NCBI GenBank assembly: GCA_023421245.1
Contig: JAEZTV010000013.1
Location: forward strand, 1 to 46,785
Length of the DNA stretch: 46,785 nt
Source of the DNA: Bacillota bacterium
GTDB taxonomy: Bacteria; Bacillota; Clostridia; Oscillospirales; Ruminococcaceae
Reading direction: 5' to 3'
Part shown: positions 30,864 through 40,613 of the stretch, in pieces
Position numbering within the stretch: the stretch's first letter is position 1
Layout: each line of letters opens with the position of its first letter
Notes under the pieces: model-generated
Database searches by the model: none
Told to the model about the DNA's origin: nothing
What the model saw: the letters and a program-made list of their open reading frames with translations, nothing else
Translations under genes and position numbers: made by a program

Positions 30864-32195
30864 ATGGCTCTACTGACAAAGGCGCCACGCGGCACACAGG
30901 ATGTACTGCCTTCGCAGAGTGCAAGGCTTCGCTATGTGGAGCAAACCGCTCTGGATATTGCGGGGCTTTACGGTTTTAAGGAGGTGCGCACCCCCACCTT
31001 TGAGCATACCGAGCTGTTTGACCGTTCGGTGGGCGATACGACTGACGTTGTGCAAAAGGAGATGTACACCTTTGCCGATAAGGGCGGACGTTCCATCACC
31101 CTGCGGCCCGAGGGTACGGCAGGCGTGGTGCGCTGCGTAATGCAGAACGGGCTTTTGGGGGAAGCGCTGCCGGTTAAGACCTGCTATATATCCAACTGCT
31201 TTCGCTATGAAAAACCGCAGGCAGGGCGTTGGCGTGAGTTTTCGCAGTTTGGTGTGGAGATGTTCGGACCCGCCGCTCCCGATGCGGATGCCGAGGTGAT
31301 TGCCCTTGCACAGGAGATACTCACAACACTCGGCGCCACCGATCTTACGCTTAAAATCAACTCAATCGGCTGCCCTGAATGCCGTGCAAGCTACCATGCG
31401 GCGCTTACGGCCTATTTTGCGGACAATGCCGCCACCCTTTGCGAAACCTGTAACGGGCGGCTTGATAAAAACCCCATGCGCATTCTTGACTGTAAAAGCC
31501 CCGTATGCGGTGAAGTTGCCGCGGGTGCACCCAGAGTGCTTGATTATATCTGCGGGGAATGCCGCGACCATTTTGAGGGGGTAAAAACCCGCCTGTCGGG
31601 TGCCGGTATTGATTTTACGGTAGACCCCACCATTGTACGGGGACTTGACTACTATACCAATACGGTGTTTGAGTTTGTGTCGGGTTCCATCGGCGCACAG
31701 GGTACGGTGTGCGGCGGCGGCCGTTACAACGGCTTGGTAGAAGCGCTCGGCGGCAGCCCCACCCCCGCACTTGGCTTTGGCATGGGCATCGGCAGGCTGT
31801 TGCTTGTGATGGAGAACTCAAACACGCCTGTTCCGGAAGAAAAGCGCTGCGACATCTACTTTGCACCGCTCGGCGACAAAGCAAGGCAGCTTGCGTTTGA
31901 GCTTGCGGCGATTATGCGCAGGGAGGGCTTTTTCGCCGAAACCGACCTGATGGGCAGAAGCCTGAAGGCGCAGATGAAGTACGCCGACAAGCTTGGCGCG
32001 GCCTACACTATTGTCATTGGAGACAACGAGCTGATGGAGGGCATTGGCAAGCTGAAGAATATGAAGACCGGCGAGCAGAGTGAGGTACCGCTTAGCGAGG
32101 AGCTTGTGCAGACCATTTACAACAAAACCCTTGCCGAGGCGGTAGAGGAGCTTAACAATACAGGCATTGCGGGCTTTGACCTGAATTCGTTTTAA
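30864..32195 (+). CDS. hisS: Histidyl-tRNA synthetase
   Basis: A 443-residue class II aminoacyl-tRNA synthetase that charges tRNA-His. Motif 2 is SNCFRYEKPQAGRWREFSQFGVE; the HisA motif is VRGLDYYTNTVFEF; motif 3 is ALGFGMGIGRLLLVM. The C-terminal anticodon-binding domain begins near residue 330 (CDIYFAPLGDKARQLAF). An insertion with CPEC, CETC, CKSP and CGEC cysteines (about 165-230) probably binds zinc, as in many clostridial HisRS. AGGAAAGG lies upstream. It is first in the operon with aspS, a common Firmicutes pairing, under T-box control. Confidence 0.97.
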   Translation: MALLTKAPRGTQDVLPSQSARLRYVEQTALDIAGLYGFKEVRTPTFEHTELFDRSVGDTTDVVQKEMYTFADKGGRSITLRPEGTAGVVRCVMQNGLLGEALPVKTCYISNCFRYEKPQAGRWREFSQFGVEMFGPAAPDADAEVIALAQEILTTLGATDLTLKINSIGCPECRASYHAALTAYFADNAATLCETCNGRLDKNPMRILDCKSPVCGEVAAGAPRVLDYICGECRDHFEGVKTRLSGAGIDFTVDPTIVRGLDYYTNTVFEFVSGSIGAQGTVCGGGRYNGLVEALGGSPTPALGFGMGIGRLLLVMENSNTPVPEEKRCDIYFAPLGDKARQLAFELAAIMRREGFFAETDLMGRSLKAQMKYADKLGAAYTIVIGDNELMEGIGKLKNMKTGEQSEVPLSEELVQTIYNKTLAEAVEELNNTGIAGFDLNSF

Positions 32196-32217
32196 TCTGA
32201 AAGGATATGGTTGTAAT

Positions 32218-33999
<1,782 letters not shown>

Positions 34000-34036
34000 A
34001 GGGATTTACTTTCATAACTGACAGGGTCTTTTTCAA

Positions 34037-34231
34037 ATGCTGGTACCATGCAATATTGAGCAATCCAAGTTTGTGCTCAAACGCGCCATTCTTTTAAAGG
34101 AAAATTTCAGCGGCGACATCACCGCACTTGAAGACGCTGTGGAAGCGGCGGTGACAGATGGAGAAGTTGAAATCAAAACCGCGGATGGGCAGGCATATGC
34201 TTTCAAAGCGCAGCTCGGAGAAATCAAATAA
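34037..34231 (+). CDS. Small hypothetical protein downstream of aspS
   Basis: A 64-residue frame with a hydrophilic N-terminal helix (IEQSKFVLKRAILLKENF), an acidic helix (LEDAVEAAVTDG) and a short beta-like end (EVEIKTADGQAYAFKAQLG). The composition is protein-like, it lies 37 bases after aspS on the same strand, and a terminator follows 15 bases past its stop. The ribosome binding site is poor (CAGGG about 10 bases before the ATG). I recognise no family. It may be a third gene of the hisS-aspS transcript. Confidence 0.5.
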   Translation: MLVPCNIEQSKFVLKRAILLKENFSGDITALEDAVEAAVTDGEVEIKTADGQAYAFKAQLGEIK

Positions 34232-34245
34232 TTCGTGATTGTGCA

Positions 34246-34280
34246 ATAGGCTGCCGATTTACATTCGGCAGCCTATGCTT
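34246..34280 (+). terminator. Terminator closing the hisS-aspS transcript
   Basis: ATAGGCTGCCGA (34246-34257) pairs with TCGGCAGCCTAT (34265-34276), followed by GCTTG. The next gene is convergent (ends at 34292). Confidence 0.75.
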
Positions 34281-34291
34281 GTTTCGAGTGT

Positions 34292-35191
34292 TTAGATATG
34301 ATGATGCCCCGAAAGCCCCGAGGGGTTGACGTGAATCATACAGTGCTTGATGTTTGCAATGCGCGCCTCCACCGCATCGTGCAACAGGCTTGCCACATGA
34401 TGCGATTGCTCAAGCGAAAGGTCTTTATCCATCGTAATCTCAAGGTCTACATAGACTTTTGAGCCGTACGACCGCGCCTTGATGACGTCAATACCCAGCA
34501 CCTGCGGGTAGCTGAGTGCCAGCTTGCGGATATGCTCTACCACCCCGTCACTTACCCTGCCGTCCACCAAACGGCGGCAGGAATCAGAAATGATATCATA
34601 CGCCGCCTTGCAGATGAATACGGCAATCACCACGCAGGCTATTGTGTCGATGATACGGTACCCCATCCACAGGCCGATGACGCCGACCAGACTACCAATG
34701 GACGAAAATGCATCCGCACGGTGATGCCATGCATCCGCGCGCAATGCGCCGCAGTTTAATTTATTTGCACAGCGGATGGTAAAGCGATACATCCACTCCT
34801 TGCTCGCAATGGAAAGAAGTGCCGTAAACGCGGCAATTGCATTCAGTACAGGGCTTTGTATCATGGGCACAGGGCTTGCTGCCCTGAGAATACCCTCGTA
34901 GCCAATACCAAGCCCAATGCCCGCTAGCATAATCCCCAGCAAAAAGGCAACCACCGTTTCGATCTTTTCGTGCCCGTAGGGGTGGCAGGTATCCTCGGGC
35001 TTCGCGGACATTTTTACCCCAAGCATCACTACAATTGTGCTCAAAATATCCGAAAGGGAATGGAACGCGTCTGAGACAAGGCTCACGGAGCGAATAATCA
35101 GCCCAAACACCAGCTTGGATGCAAACAAAAACAGGTTAACCGCTATGCTTTTGACCGAAACGCGGTATACTTCCTTCACATCCTCCGTCAC
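34292..35191 (-). CDS. Cation diffusion facilitator family metal transporter
   Basis: A 299-residue CDF exporter with six predicted helices. Metal-site motifs are present: SDAFHSLSDILS in helix 2 (HxxxD type) and AWHHRADAFSSIGSLVG in helix 5. The C-terminal cytoplasmic domain (about 210-290) has the ferredoxin-like fold expected and ends with HCMIHVNPSGLSGHHH, a His-rich tail suited to Zn or other divalent metal. The start is taken as GTG at 35191, because GGGGAG lies 6 bases upstream; an in-frame ATG at 35197 is almost on top of that site. No regulator is adjacent. Likely substrate: Zn, Fe, Mn or Co; not resolvable. Confidence 0.92.
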   Translation of the reverse strand: MTEDVKEVYRVSVKSIAVNLFLFASKLVFGLIIRSVSLVSDAFHSLSDILSTIVVMLGVKMSAKPEDTCHPYGHEKIETVVAFLLGIMLAGIGLGIGYEGILRAASPVPMIQSPVLNAIAAFTALLSIASKEWMYRFTIRCANKLNCGALRADAWHHRADAFSSIGSLVGVIGLWMGYRIIDTIACVVIAVFICKAAYDIISDSCRRLVDGRVSDGVVEHIRKLALSYPQVLGIDVIKARSYGSKVYVDLEITMDKDLSLEQSHHVASLLHDAVEARIANIKHCMIHVNPSGLSGHHHI

Positions 35192-35412
35192 ACTGTCATC
35201 TCCCCAAAATGGTTATATATAAGGCTCGCTTCACATCTTTTTAGGTTGCTTAGATACAGAGGGTTTTACATAGATTGGTTTAGCCCTCTTGCACTGCCCG
35301 CAAGCATTTGCTGCCGGCCGCTTGCCCTTATATATCAGATTATGTGAAAGATGTGCGCGCGGTGAGCAATTGTCCTGAAGTTTAGCTCTAAAGCCGGCTG
35401 TTTGCCGCTATC

Positions 35413-35450
35413 AAAAACTGCCCCGAAGGAGCACCTCTCCTTCGGGGCAG
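35413..35450 (-). terminator. Strong terminator for the mltG transcript (minus strand)
   Basis: The perfect 14-base stem 35418-35431/35437-35450 is followed by TTTTTGA on the minus strand. It lies 192 bases past the mltG stop. The gap 35192-35641 also has a smaller hairpin (35511-35529) and the 53-bp repeat. Confidence 0.9.
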
Positions 35451-35550
35451 CTGTATAATGAGTAAACTTTAAATCCACTCTGGTTTTAAAGACGCGGCCT
35501 ACGCCGTGCAGCTGCCTGGAAGGCAGCTTTTGCGGGGTTGCATAACCGAT

Positions 35551-35603
35551 AGCACGCTTTGCTTGCCGCCCCAAAATCCCAGAGGGGTTTGGGGGTTAAT
35601 TGA
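35551..35603 (-). repeat. 53-bp dispersed repeat, copy B
   Basis: Its reverse complement matches 40512-40564 over the full length: identical AATTAACCCCCAAACCCC, one substitution, TGGGATTT, a block of four changed bases, then GCGGCAAGCAAAGC and TGCT around one change. Both copies lie in intergenic DNA near gene ends, 5 kb apart and in opposite orientation. Confidence 0.8.
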
Positions 35604-35641
35604 TTATATTTCTTCACAAGGGGAGATTATGCCGCATACGT

Positions 35642-36553
35642 TTACGGTATTGTAATGCCCGCTGTCTTGACGTTTTGCAGGTGCTCCTCATACGTGACGG
35701 CATACAAGAAGTTCTTATTTTTATCAGTCAAAAAATACAGGTAATCGGTGTCGGCGGGGTAGAGTGCCGCCTTGATTGCGTCAAGGCCGGGGTTGCAAAT
35801 CGGCCCTGCGGGCAGCGCCTTGCATTTATAGGTGTTGTACAGACTGTTGAAACGGTTCTTGTCACCTGTGATAAAGGGCTTAATCGCGCCCTCGACGTAG
35901 TTTATGGTCACATCGCATTGCAGCTTCATCCCGTTGTTAAGGCGGTTGTGCAGCACAGACGAGATGTTGGCCATCTCCTCCGGACCCAATGCCTCTTTTT
36001 CGATGATGGAAGCGAGCGTGAAGATCTCGGAAATGCTGTAAGGGCTTGCGGTAAGTTCCGCTTTCAGCTTTTCACCGAGCCGCTGATTTGTATTGGTAAT
36101 CATCATGCGCACTATGGCGTCGGGTGTTTCACCCGTATATACCTCGTAGGTGTCAGGGAACAGAATGCCCTCAAGTTTAAAACAACTGTTCTCTACCCCA
36201 AACATCGCGGCCGCAAGCGGCAGATCATCAACCCCTCCGGTTTGGCTGGCCTGGATAAATTCCTCTGCGGTGCAAAAGCCTTCATCCTCCAGCAGCATGC
36301 CAATGCGCGGGAGCGTGTACCCCTCCGGTATCGTAATTGTCCGGGTAAGCGGGGGTTGCGAGGATGCGGGCAGGGAAGGTTCTTCCTGCGCATCGGACGG
36401 CTCCTGCGCGGCAGATGAGACCGGCGCAGTTTCCGACGGCGGGGGGAGGGAAGGAGTATCGGCGGAAGACGATGCCCCGCCGGGTTTGCCGGAACAGGCG
36501 GAAATGAAAATGCAAAGTATTAAAACCATAAAACCACAAAGCAGGTTCCTCAT
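35642..36553 (-). CDS. mltG: MltG-type endolytic transglycosylase, lipoprotein
   Basis: A 303-residue YceG-like protein. A lipoprotein signal ends at Cys20 (FISACSG), followed by a low-complexity Ser/Pro/Glu linker (to about 68). A LysM-like segment (RTITIPEGYTLPRIGMLLED) and the YceG core follow; the catalytic Glu lies in LASIIEKEALGPEEM near residue 213, and VLHNRLNNGMKLQCDVTINY and ICNPGLDAIKAALYPAD are diagnostic. MltG cuts nascent glycan strands at the outer face of the membrane and sets their length. GAGGTG lies 6 bases before the ATG. Family members are often anchored by a helix; the lipobox is a variant. Confidence 0.92.
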   Translation of the reverse strand: MRNLLCGFMVLILCIFISACSGKPGGASSSADTPSLPPPSETAPVSSAAQEPSDAQEEPSLPASSQPPLTRTITIPEGYTLPRIGMLLEDEGFCTAEEFIQASQTGGVDDLPLAAAMFGVENSCFKLEGILFPDTYEVYTGETPDAIVRMMITNTNQRLGEKLKAELTASPYSISEIFTLASIIEKEALGPEEMANISSVLHNRLNNGMKLQCDVTINYVEGAIKPFITGDKNRFNSLYNTYKCKALPAGPICNPGLDAIKAALYPADTDYLYFLTDKNKNFLYAVTYEEHLQNVKTAGITIP

Positions 36554-36656
36554 ATGTTACACCTCGAAACGGATTTAAAAATGGTATGTCCGGCGGACAA
36601 TATCGCCGCAGCGCCCTTTTTATGAACAATCCGGCAGGCTGCGCAAGGGACGCCTG

Positions 36657-36702
36657 AACAACAAAAAGGGAATGTGAAAGACGGTTCTCTCACATTCCCT
36701 TT
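36657..36702 (-). terminator. Terminator after queT (minus strand)
   Basis: AAAGGGAATGTGA (36665-36677) pairs with TCACATTCCCTTT (36690-36702); on the minus strand it is followed by a T-run. It separates queT from mltG. Confidence 0.8.
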
Positions 36703-36771
36703 AGTATAGCATACAAGGAGAAAGGTGTATACAAATCGCTCGGGAAAGGGATTATTTGCACTCATTTTGGA

Positions 36772-37296
36772 TTAAAACAGCTTTTTATCCAGGCCTGTTT
36801 TTTCGAGCGTATACACAAGCAAAAGCCCCAGCACCATGCAGGGAATAAGCTGCCCCACCGCAACAAACGCGGCGTTGATGAAAAACGGCTTTGGCGCAAG
36901 CGAGTTTGTAAACAGCACCGAAAGCTCGCCGCCGATGATAATCGCGTTGATGAGAACCGGCCACAGTGCGGATACCATAGGCAGTCGTGCGATTCGCACG
37001 CCGCGGGTAAGGTAGCTTAGGTATGCGGCAATAAGTGTTGCGGCGGTACCAAACACGATATCGAACGCGCCGAGTATGTTTGCTCCCATTACAAAACCCA
37101 CGCCGTTTGCAATCAGGCAGCCAAGGGTAAGGCCGTAAATATTCGCCGGCGAAAGCACGGCAAGCAGGGTGAGCGCTTCGGCAAAGCGTATCTGCACTTG
37201 TCCAAAGCTCAAAGGGGCAAGCGCAAGGGTAAGTGCCGCGTACAGCGCCGCAATCATAGCGGCTTGCACGAGTTGGTAGATGGCGTTTTTTTTCAT
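36772..37296 (-). CDS. queT: QueT-type queuosine precursor transporter (ECF S component)
   Basis: A 174-residue, five- to six-helix membrane protein of the QueT family. Key family sequence: AAMIAALYAALTLALAPLSFGQVQIRFAEALTLLAVLSPANIYGLT, then CLIANGVGFVMGANILGAFDIVFGTAATLIAAYL. It is the substrate-capture subunit of an energy-coupling factor transporter; the ATPase/EcfT module is encoded elsewhere. It probably imports preQ1 or a related 7-deazaguanine for tRNA modification. GAAAGGAAAA lies 6-14 bases before the ATG. Its transcript begins with a compact structured leader that may be a preQ1 riboswitch. Confidence 0.9.
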   Translation of the reverse strand: MKKNAIYQLVQAAMIAALYAALTLALAPLSFGQVQIRFAEALTLLAVLSPANIYGLTLGCLIANGVGFVMGANILGAFDIVFGTAATLIAAYLSYLTRGVRIARLPMVSALWPVLINAIIIGGELSVLFTNSLAPKPFFINAAFVAVGQLIPCMVLGLLLVYTLEKTGLDKKLF

Positions 37297-37316
37297 GGTA
37301 TTAAATTTTCCTTTCG

Positions 37317-37391
37317 TAGTGTTTGTTTGGCACTTTTAAGAAAGCACCGGTCAGGATTTTGCGAACTGACCCTTGCCGCAGATGGCGGCAA
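37317..37391 (-). promoter_or_regulatory. Structured leader of queT, candidate preQ1 riboswitch
   Basis: On the minus strand the predicted transcript carries three successive hairpins: TTGCCGC/GCGGCAA (37391-37373), GGTCAG/CTGACC (37371-37349) and GGTGCTTT/AAAGTGCC (37348-37329). The last loop contains CTTTC, complementary to GAAAG of the ribosome binding site, which suggests translational control. It does not clearly match the preQ1-I or -III consensus; resemblance to preQ1-II is limited to the loop and RBS logic. Confidence 0.4.
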
Positions 37392-37398
37392 TACTTGA

Positions 37399-37427
37399 AG
37401 TATACCGCACGGCATGTGAAAAGTAAA
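37399..37427 (-). promoter_or_regulatory. Promoter of queT
   Basis: On the minus strand TTTACT (37427-37422) and TATACT (37404-37399) are 17 bases apart, placing the start at about 37392, exactly at the first leader hairpin. Confidence 0.65.
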
Positions 37428-37539
37428 CCAATCGCGGGCAGATAATAGCGAAAAATCTTTCTGCGAAATTCTTTCTATGTACATAATTTTATGATATGAT
37501 ATGCATGATTATATATCCAAAAGCGGGGAGATGGGTTCG

Positions 37540-37998
37540 ATGCAAAAGATATCTAGCTTTACAGTCAATCATGACATACTGCAAAAAGGGATGTACCTCT
37601 CGCGGGTTGACGGCGATATTATCACCTACGACATCCGCATGTGCGTTCCCAACAGCGGGCAGTATCTTGAGAATGCGCCGCTGCATACCTTCGAGCATCT
37701 GTTTGCCACCTATGCGCGCAATTCCGCCCTATCGCCGCATGTGGTATATGTAGGCCCAATGGGGTGCCGTACCGGGTTTTACCTGTTAGTGCGCGGCATT
37801 ACCCATGCACAGGCCATTACGCTTGTACAGCAGTCGTTTGCGTTTATCCGCGACTATGAGGGAGAGATTCCCGGCGCAAGCAAGATTGAATGCGGCAACT
37901 ACCTCGACCATGACCTTGCGGGTGCGAAACGATATGCACAGCAGATGTGCCCGGTGCTCGATGGCTATACAGAACAAATGTTGTATTATGCCGAATGA
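37540..37998 (+). CDS. luxS: S-ribosylhomocysteine lyase LuxS
   Basis: A 152-residue metalloenzyme that splits S-ribosylhomocysteine to homocysteine and DPD, the precursor of autoinducer AI-2. Catalytic and metal residues are all present: HTFEH (His49, Glu52, His53), the catalytic Cys76 (GPMGCRTGFYLL) and metal ligand Cys118 (ECGNYLDHD). The ATG at 37540 follows GGGGAG by 9 bases; an in-frame ATG at 37531 is too close to that site. It stands alone between queT (divergent) and the acyltransferase operon. Role: methyl-cycle recycling and possibly signalling. Confidence 0.97.
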   Translation: MQKISSFTVNHDILQKGMYLSRVDGDIITYDIRMCVPNSGQYLENAPLHTFEHLFATYARNSALSPHVVYVGPMGCRTGFYLLVRGITHAQAITLVQQSFAFIRDYEGEIPGASKIECGNYLDHDLAGAKRYAQQMCPVLDGYTEQMLYYAE

Positions 37999-38073
37999 GA
38001 AACAGAGAACCTGCCAACAATTAAGATAACAATATTACCTGCGCGATGGGACGAAAAGGGGGAGCATCAAGCG

Positions 38074-39450
38074 ATGGGTACCAAGATTATAAAATCCTCA
38101 CAGATGCCCCGATGGCACAAGCTTGATAACTCGGCAAAGATATTCCCCGCGGCATCCACCGTCACCACCGCAAACGTCTTTCGCCTTGCGTGTGTGCTAA
38201 CTCAACCAGTTCAGCCCCAGTTGCTGCAGCAGGCGCTGGAGCAGACGCTGCCGCACTTTCCTGCATTTGCGGTGCGTATGCGCGCTGGGTTGTTTTGGTA
38301 CTATTTTGAGCAAAACGCTACAATTCCAGCGGTGATGCATGAGCAGATGTACCCTTGCGCTCCGATGAACCGCAAGGAGAATGACGGATATCTTTTCCGC
38401 GTATTGTACCACGGAGAGCGCATTTCGCTGGAAACCTATCATGCGCTGACCGACGGAACGGGTGCGCTTGAGTTTTTGCAGGCGATTGTAAGCGCCTATC
38501 TGCATATGGCACATGGCGATAGCCTGAAAGCTCAGGATGTGCCGCCGCCCGTCGAACCGCTCAATGCGGCACAGCTCAAGGACAGCTACCGCGATATTTA
38601 TCGTAAAACGCGCGGCTTTCGGCCGGATACCCGTAAGTCGTATTACATTCGCGGCACCAACCTGCCCTTTACGGTGGTTAAGGTGGTGCACGGCGTGATG
38701 GATACCTCGGTGCTGCTTGCAAGGGCAAGGGAGCGCAAGGTAACGATGACGACACTGCTTTCGGCAATGCTCATCTACAACATCTATTCCGAGTGTCTTG
38801 GTGGACGTGCTTCGCAGCAGCCGATTGTGATTTCACTGCCTGTTAATCTGCGCGGCGTGTTCGGCCACCGCACCGCACTTAACTTTTTTGAGTGTGTGAA
38901 TGTCGGCATGACGTTTGACCGCAGCACCTATACATTCGACGAGGTGTTAGACCACGTAAAGGGCCAGCTTGCCGAGCAGCTGGATAAGGATAACCTTATG
39001 GCGCAAAACGCATACAAGGTGGGATTTTCCCGCGTGCTTGCGCTTCGCGTTGTACCGCTTTTTTTAAAGAACCTTGTGCTTGGCACCATCTACCGCAGAG
39101 GAGAGCTTACAGCATCCACCACGCTGTCAAACCTTGGCAGAATCGGGGTGTCCGAGGAGCAAACGCCGTATATCGACCGGTTTGAGTTTACGCTTTCTCC
39201 TACCAACGAGAACCACATAAAATGTGCTGTATGCTCGTTTGGACGCAGGATGGTGGTAACCTTTTCCTCATCGATTGAACAAAATGATGTGCAACGCGCG
39301 TTCTTTCGCAGCCTTGCGGAGCTTGGCGTAGCAGTGACGGTAGAGGCAAACTATCTGTACGAACATCGCGAGCATCCGTCGCGCAGGCAGAACAAAGAGG
39401 CAAGCGGCGCACAGCAAAAAGGGATAAGCAACGGCAAAGAGGAGAGATAA
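38074..39450 (+). CDS. Condensation-domain-like acyltransferase (HxxxDG motif)
   Basis: A 458-residue soluble protein of the CoA-dependent acyltransferase/condensation superfamily, closest in look to alcohol acetyltransferase or Pap-type proteins. The catalytic motif is HALTDG (His123, Asp127, Gly128), preceded by a chloramphenicol-acetyltransferase-like first half (FRLACVLTQPVQPQLLQQAL). Second-half features include VISLPVNLRGVFGHRTALNFF and TASTTLSNLGRI, corresponding to the floor loop of the fold. GGGGGAG lies 9 bases upstream of the ATG. It is followed at 2 bases by a basic small protein and then by a zinc-ribbon membrane protein, so it likely works with a membrane partner on a lipid or envelope substrate. 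Substrate not determinable. Confidence 0.85.
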   Translation: MGTKIIKSSQMPRWHKLDNSAKIFPAASTVTTANVFRLACVLTQPVQPQLLQQALEQTLPHFPAFAVRMRAGLFWYYFEQNATIPAVMHEQMYPCAPMNRKENDGYLFRVLYHGERISLETYHALTDGTGALEFLQAIVSAYLHMAHGDSLKAQDVPPPVEPLNAAQLKDSYRDIYRKTRGFRPDTRKSYYIRGTNLPFTVVKVVHGVMDTSVLLARARERKVTMTTLLSAMLIYNIYSECLGGRASQQPIVISLPVNLRGVFGHRTALNFFECVNVGMTFDRSTYTFDEVLDHVKGQLAEQLDKDNLMAQNAYKVGFSRVLALRVVPLFLKNLVLGTIYRRGELTASTTLSNLGRIGVSEEQTPYIDRFEFTLSPTNENHIKCAVCSFGRRMVVTFSSSIEQNDVQRAFFRSLAELGVAVTVEANYLYEHREHPSRRQNKEASGAQQKGISNGKEER

Positions 39451-39452
39451 CC

Positions 39453-39689
39453 ATGAGCGAGATTGTAAAAGAGGAGAGCGCTGTCACCCTTACCAAGGCG
39501 CAGCGAAAGGCGTTAAAACTTGCGGCAAAACACGAGAAGGCGCAGGCGAGACTTCGGTTAAAGCAGGAAAAGCAGCGTAAAAAGGTGCAAAAAAAGCTTG
39601 CGCGTGCCGAGCACCGCTGGCAGCTGGCGGCCTTTAAACAGGATATTAAAGAGATATTTCGCCGCCGCAAGCAGCAGGGCAAGGGATAA
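39453..39689 (+). CDS. Small lysine-rich coiled-coil protein, unknown function
   Basis: A 78-residue protein of Lys, Arg, Gln, Ala and Glu, predicted to be one long helix (KAQRKALKLAAKHEKAQARL, then KQEKQRKKVQKKL), ending RRRKQQGKG. It starts 2 bases after the acyltransferase stop and ends 27 bases before the next gene; its upstream AAAGAGGAGAG within the acyltransferase end provides a ribosome binding site, so coupling is likely. It could bind nucleic acid or acidic membranes, or bridge its neighbours. No known family recognised. Confidence 0.7.
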   Translation: MSEIVKEESAVTLTKAQRKALKLAAKHEKAQARLRLKQEKQRKKVQKKLARAEHRWQLAAFKQDIKEIFRRRKQQGKG

Positions 39690-39716
39690 CGTGCAAAAAA
39701 ACTGGGGGGCAGAGGT

Positions 39717-40412
39717 ATGAACCATTGCAGTGCGTGCAAGGTGGGTGTTGCAAACGAGGCGCTTTACTGCCCGCTGTGCGGTAAGCCGCTGGAGAAGCGT
39801 GATCAAAACGGTACGGGCAGCGGACAGGCTGTACAGTGCAAGAACACCTACCCGGTAATTGCCGAAAGCTTTTACAGGTACAACTTCTGGCTTCGATTTG
39901 CGGTGTTTATCTCCTACACGCTGGCAATTGTGTGTCTGCTCATAGATTACTTTACAAAACCGGGTGGCTTTGGCTGGTCGATTATCGTGCTTTCCGGCAT
40001 AGCCTATGTATGGGTAACCGTAACATGGTCGCTGCGTAGTATGCGAAACTTTGCGTTCCGCTATGGTGTACAGATTGTAAGCCTGGGACTGGTGCTGTAT
40101 ATTATTGATTATTATACGGGTAACACCAAGTGGTCGATTAACTATGCAATCCCGTTCTTTTTAATCCTTGCAACCTTTGCCATTACACTGCTTATCCTGC
40201 TCAAACGGGTAGGGCGCAGCGAATACCTGCTCAGCCAGCTTGTCATTGCGGTGTTTGGACTCGTGCCGCTTATCTTTCTGCCGTTTGGCGTACTGGATGT
40301 TGTGTGGCCATCGGTGGCATCGGGTGCTTACGCGCTCATTACACTTGGCTCAACCATCCTGTTTGCAGACCGCTATGTAGGCGACGAATTGAAAAAGCGG
40401 TTTCATTTTTGA
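39717..40412 (+). CDS. Zinc-ribbon membrane protein (DUF6320-like)
   Basis: A 231-residue protein with an N-terminal zinc ribbon, Cys4-x2-Cys7 and Cys18-x2-Cys21 (CSACKVGVANEALYCPLC), followed from about residue 58 by six hydrophobic helices. Between helices are short basic loops, and the end is DELKKRFHF. This arrangement resembles DUF6320-type proteins found next to acyltransferase-like genes in Clostridia; the match is from memory, not a search. AGAGGT lies just before the ATG. A terminator follows. The zinc ribbon could recruit the acyltransferase to the membrane. Confidence 0.8.
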   Translation: MNHCSACKVGVANEALYCPLCGKPLEKRDQNGTGSGQAVQCKNTYPVIAESFYRYNFWLRFAVFISYTLAIVCLLIDYFTKPGGFGWSIIVLSGIAYVWVTVTWSLRSMRNFAFRYGVQIVSLGLVLYIIDYYTGNTKWSINYAIPFFLILATFAITLLILLKRVGRSEYLLSQLVIAVFGLVPLIFLPFGVLDVVWPSVASGAYALITLGSTILFADRYVGDELKKRFHF

Positions 40413-40430
40413 CGTAAGTGATAAAACAGA

Positions 40431-40460
40431 CCCGTCGGCTTGTGCCGGCGGGTGTTTTCT
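40431..40460 (+). terminator. Terminator of the acyltransferase operon
   Basis: CCCGTCGGC (40431-40439) pairs with GCCGGCGGG (40444-40452, one wobble), followed by TGTTTTCTG. Confidence 0.8.
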
Positions 40461-40511
40461 GTTATAATATTTTGGGTGTTCCAAGCGATTTAGCGATTTA
40501 ACGCGATACAA

Positions 40512-40564
40512 TGAATTAACCCCCAAACCCCTTTGGGATTTCCAAGCGGCAAGCAAAGCTTGCT
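40512..40564 (+). repeat. 53-bp dispersed repeat, copy A
   Basis: Matches the reverse complement of 35551-35603 apart from about six bases. It contains a CAAGC-AAA-GCTTG hairpin at its 3' end and an AAACCCC/GGGATTT near-palindrome. It lies in the leader of purA, 50 bases before the start codon. Confidence 0.8.
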
Positions 40565-40613
40565 GATTAACCATATTATAGGGTGTTTCCCCTAAGAAAT
40601 GAGGTCTGTTTAT

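Noticed and set aside
37317..37391. preQ1-I or preQ1-III riboswitch
   Set aside because: The core consensus sequences were not found by eye; only a general translational-control layout remains.
37501..37539. Longer LuxS N-terminus from an upstream ATG
   Set aside because: The ribosome binding site lies between the upstream ATG and 37540, and LuxS length fits the shorter form.
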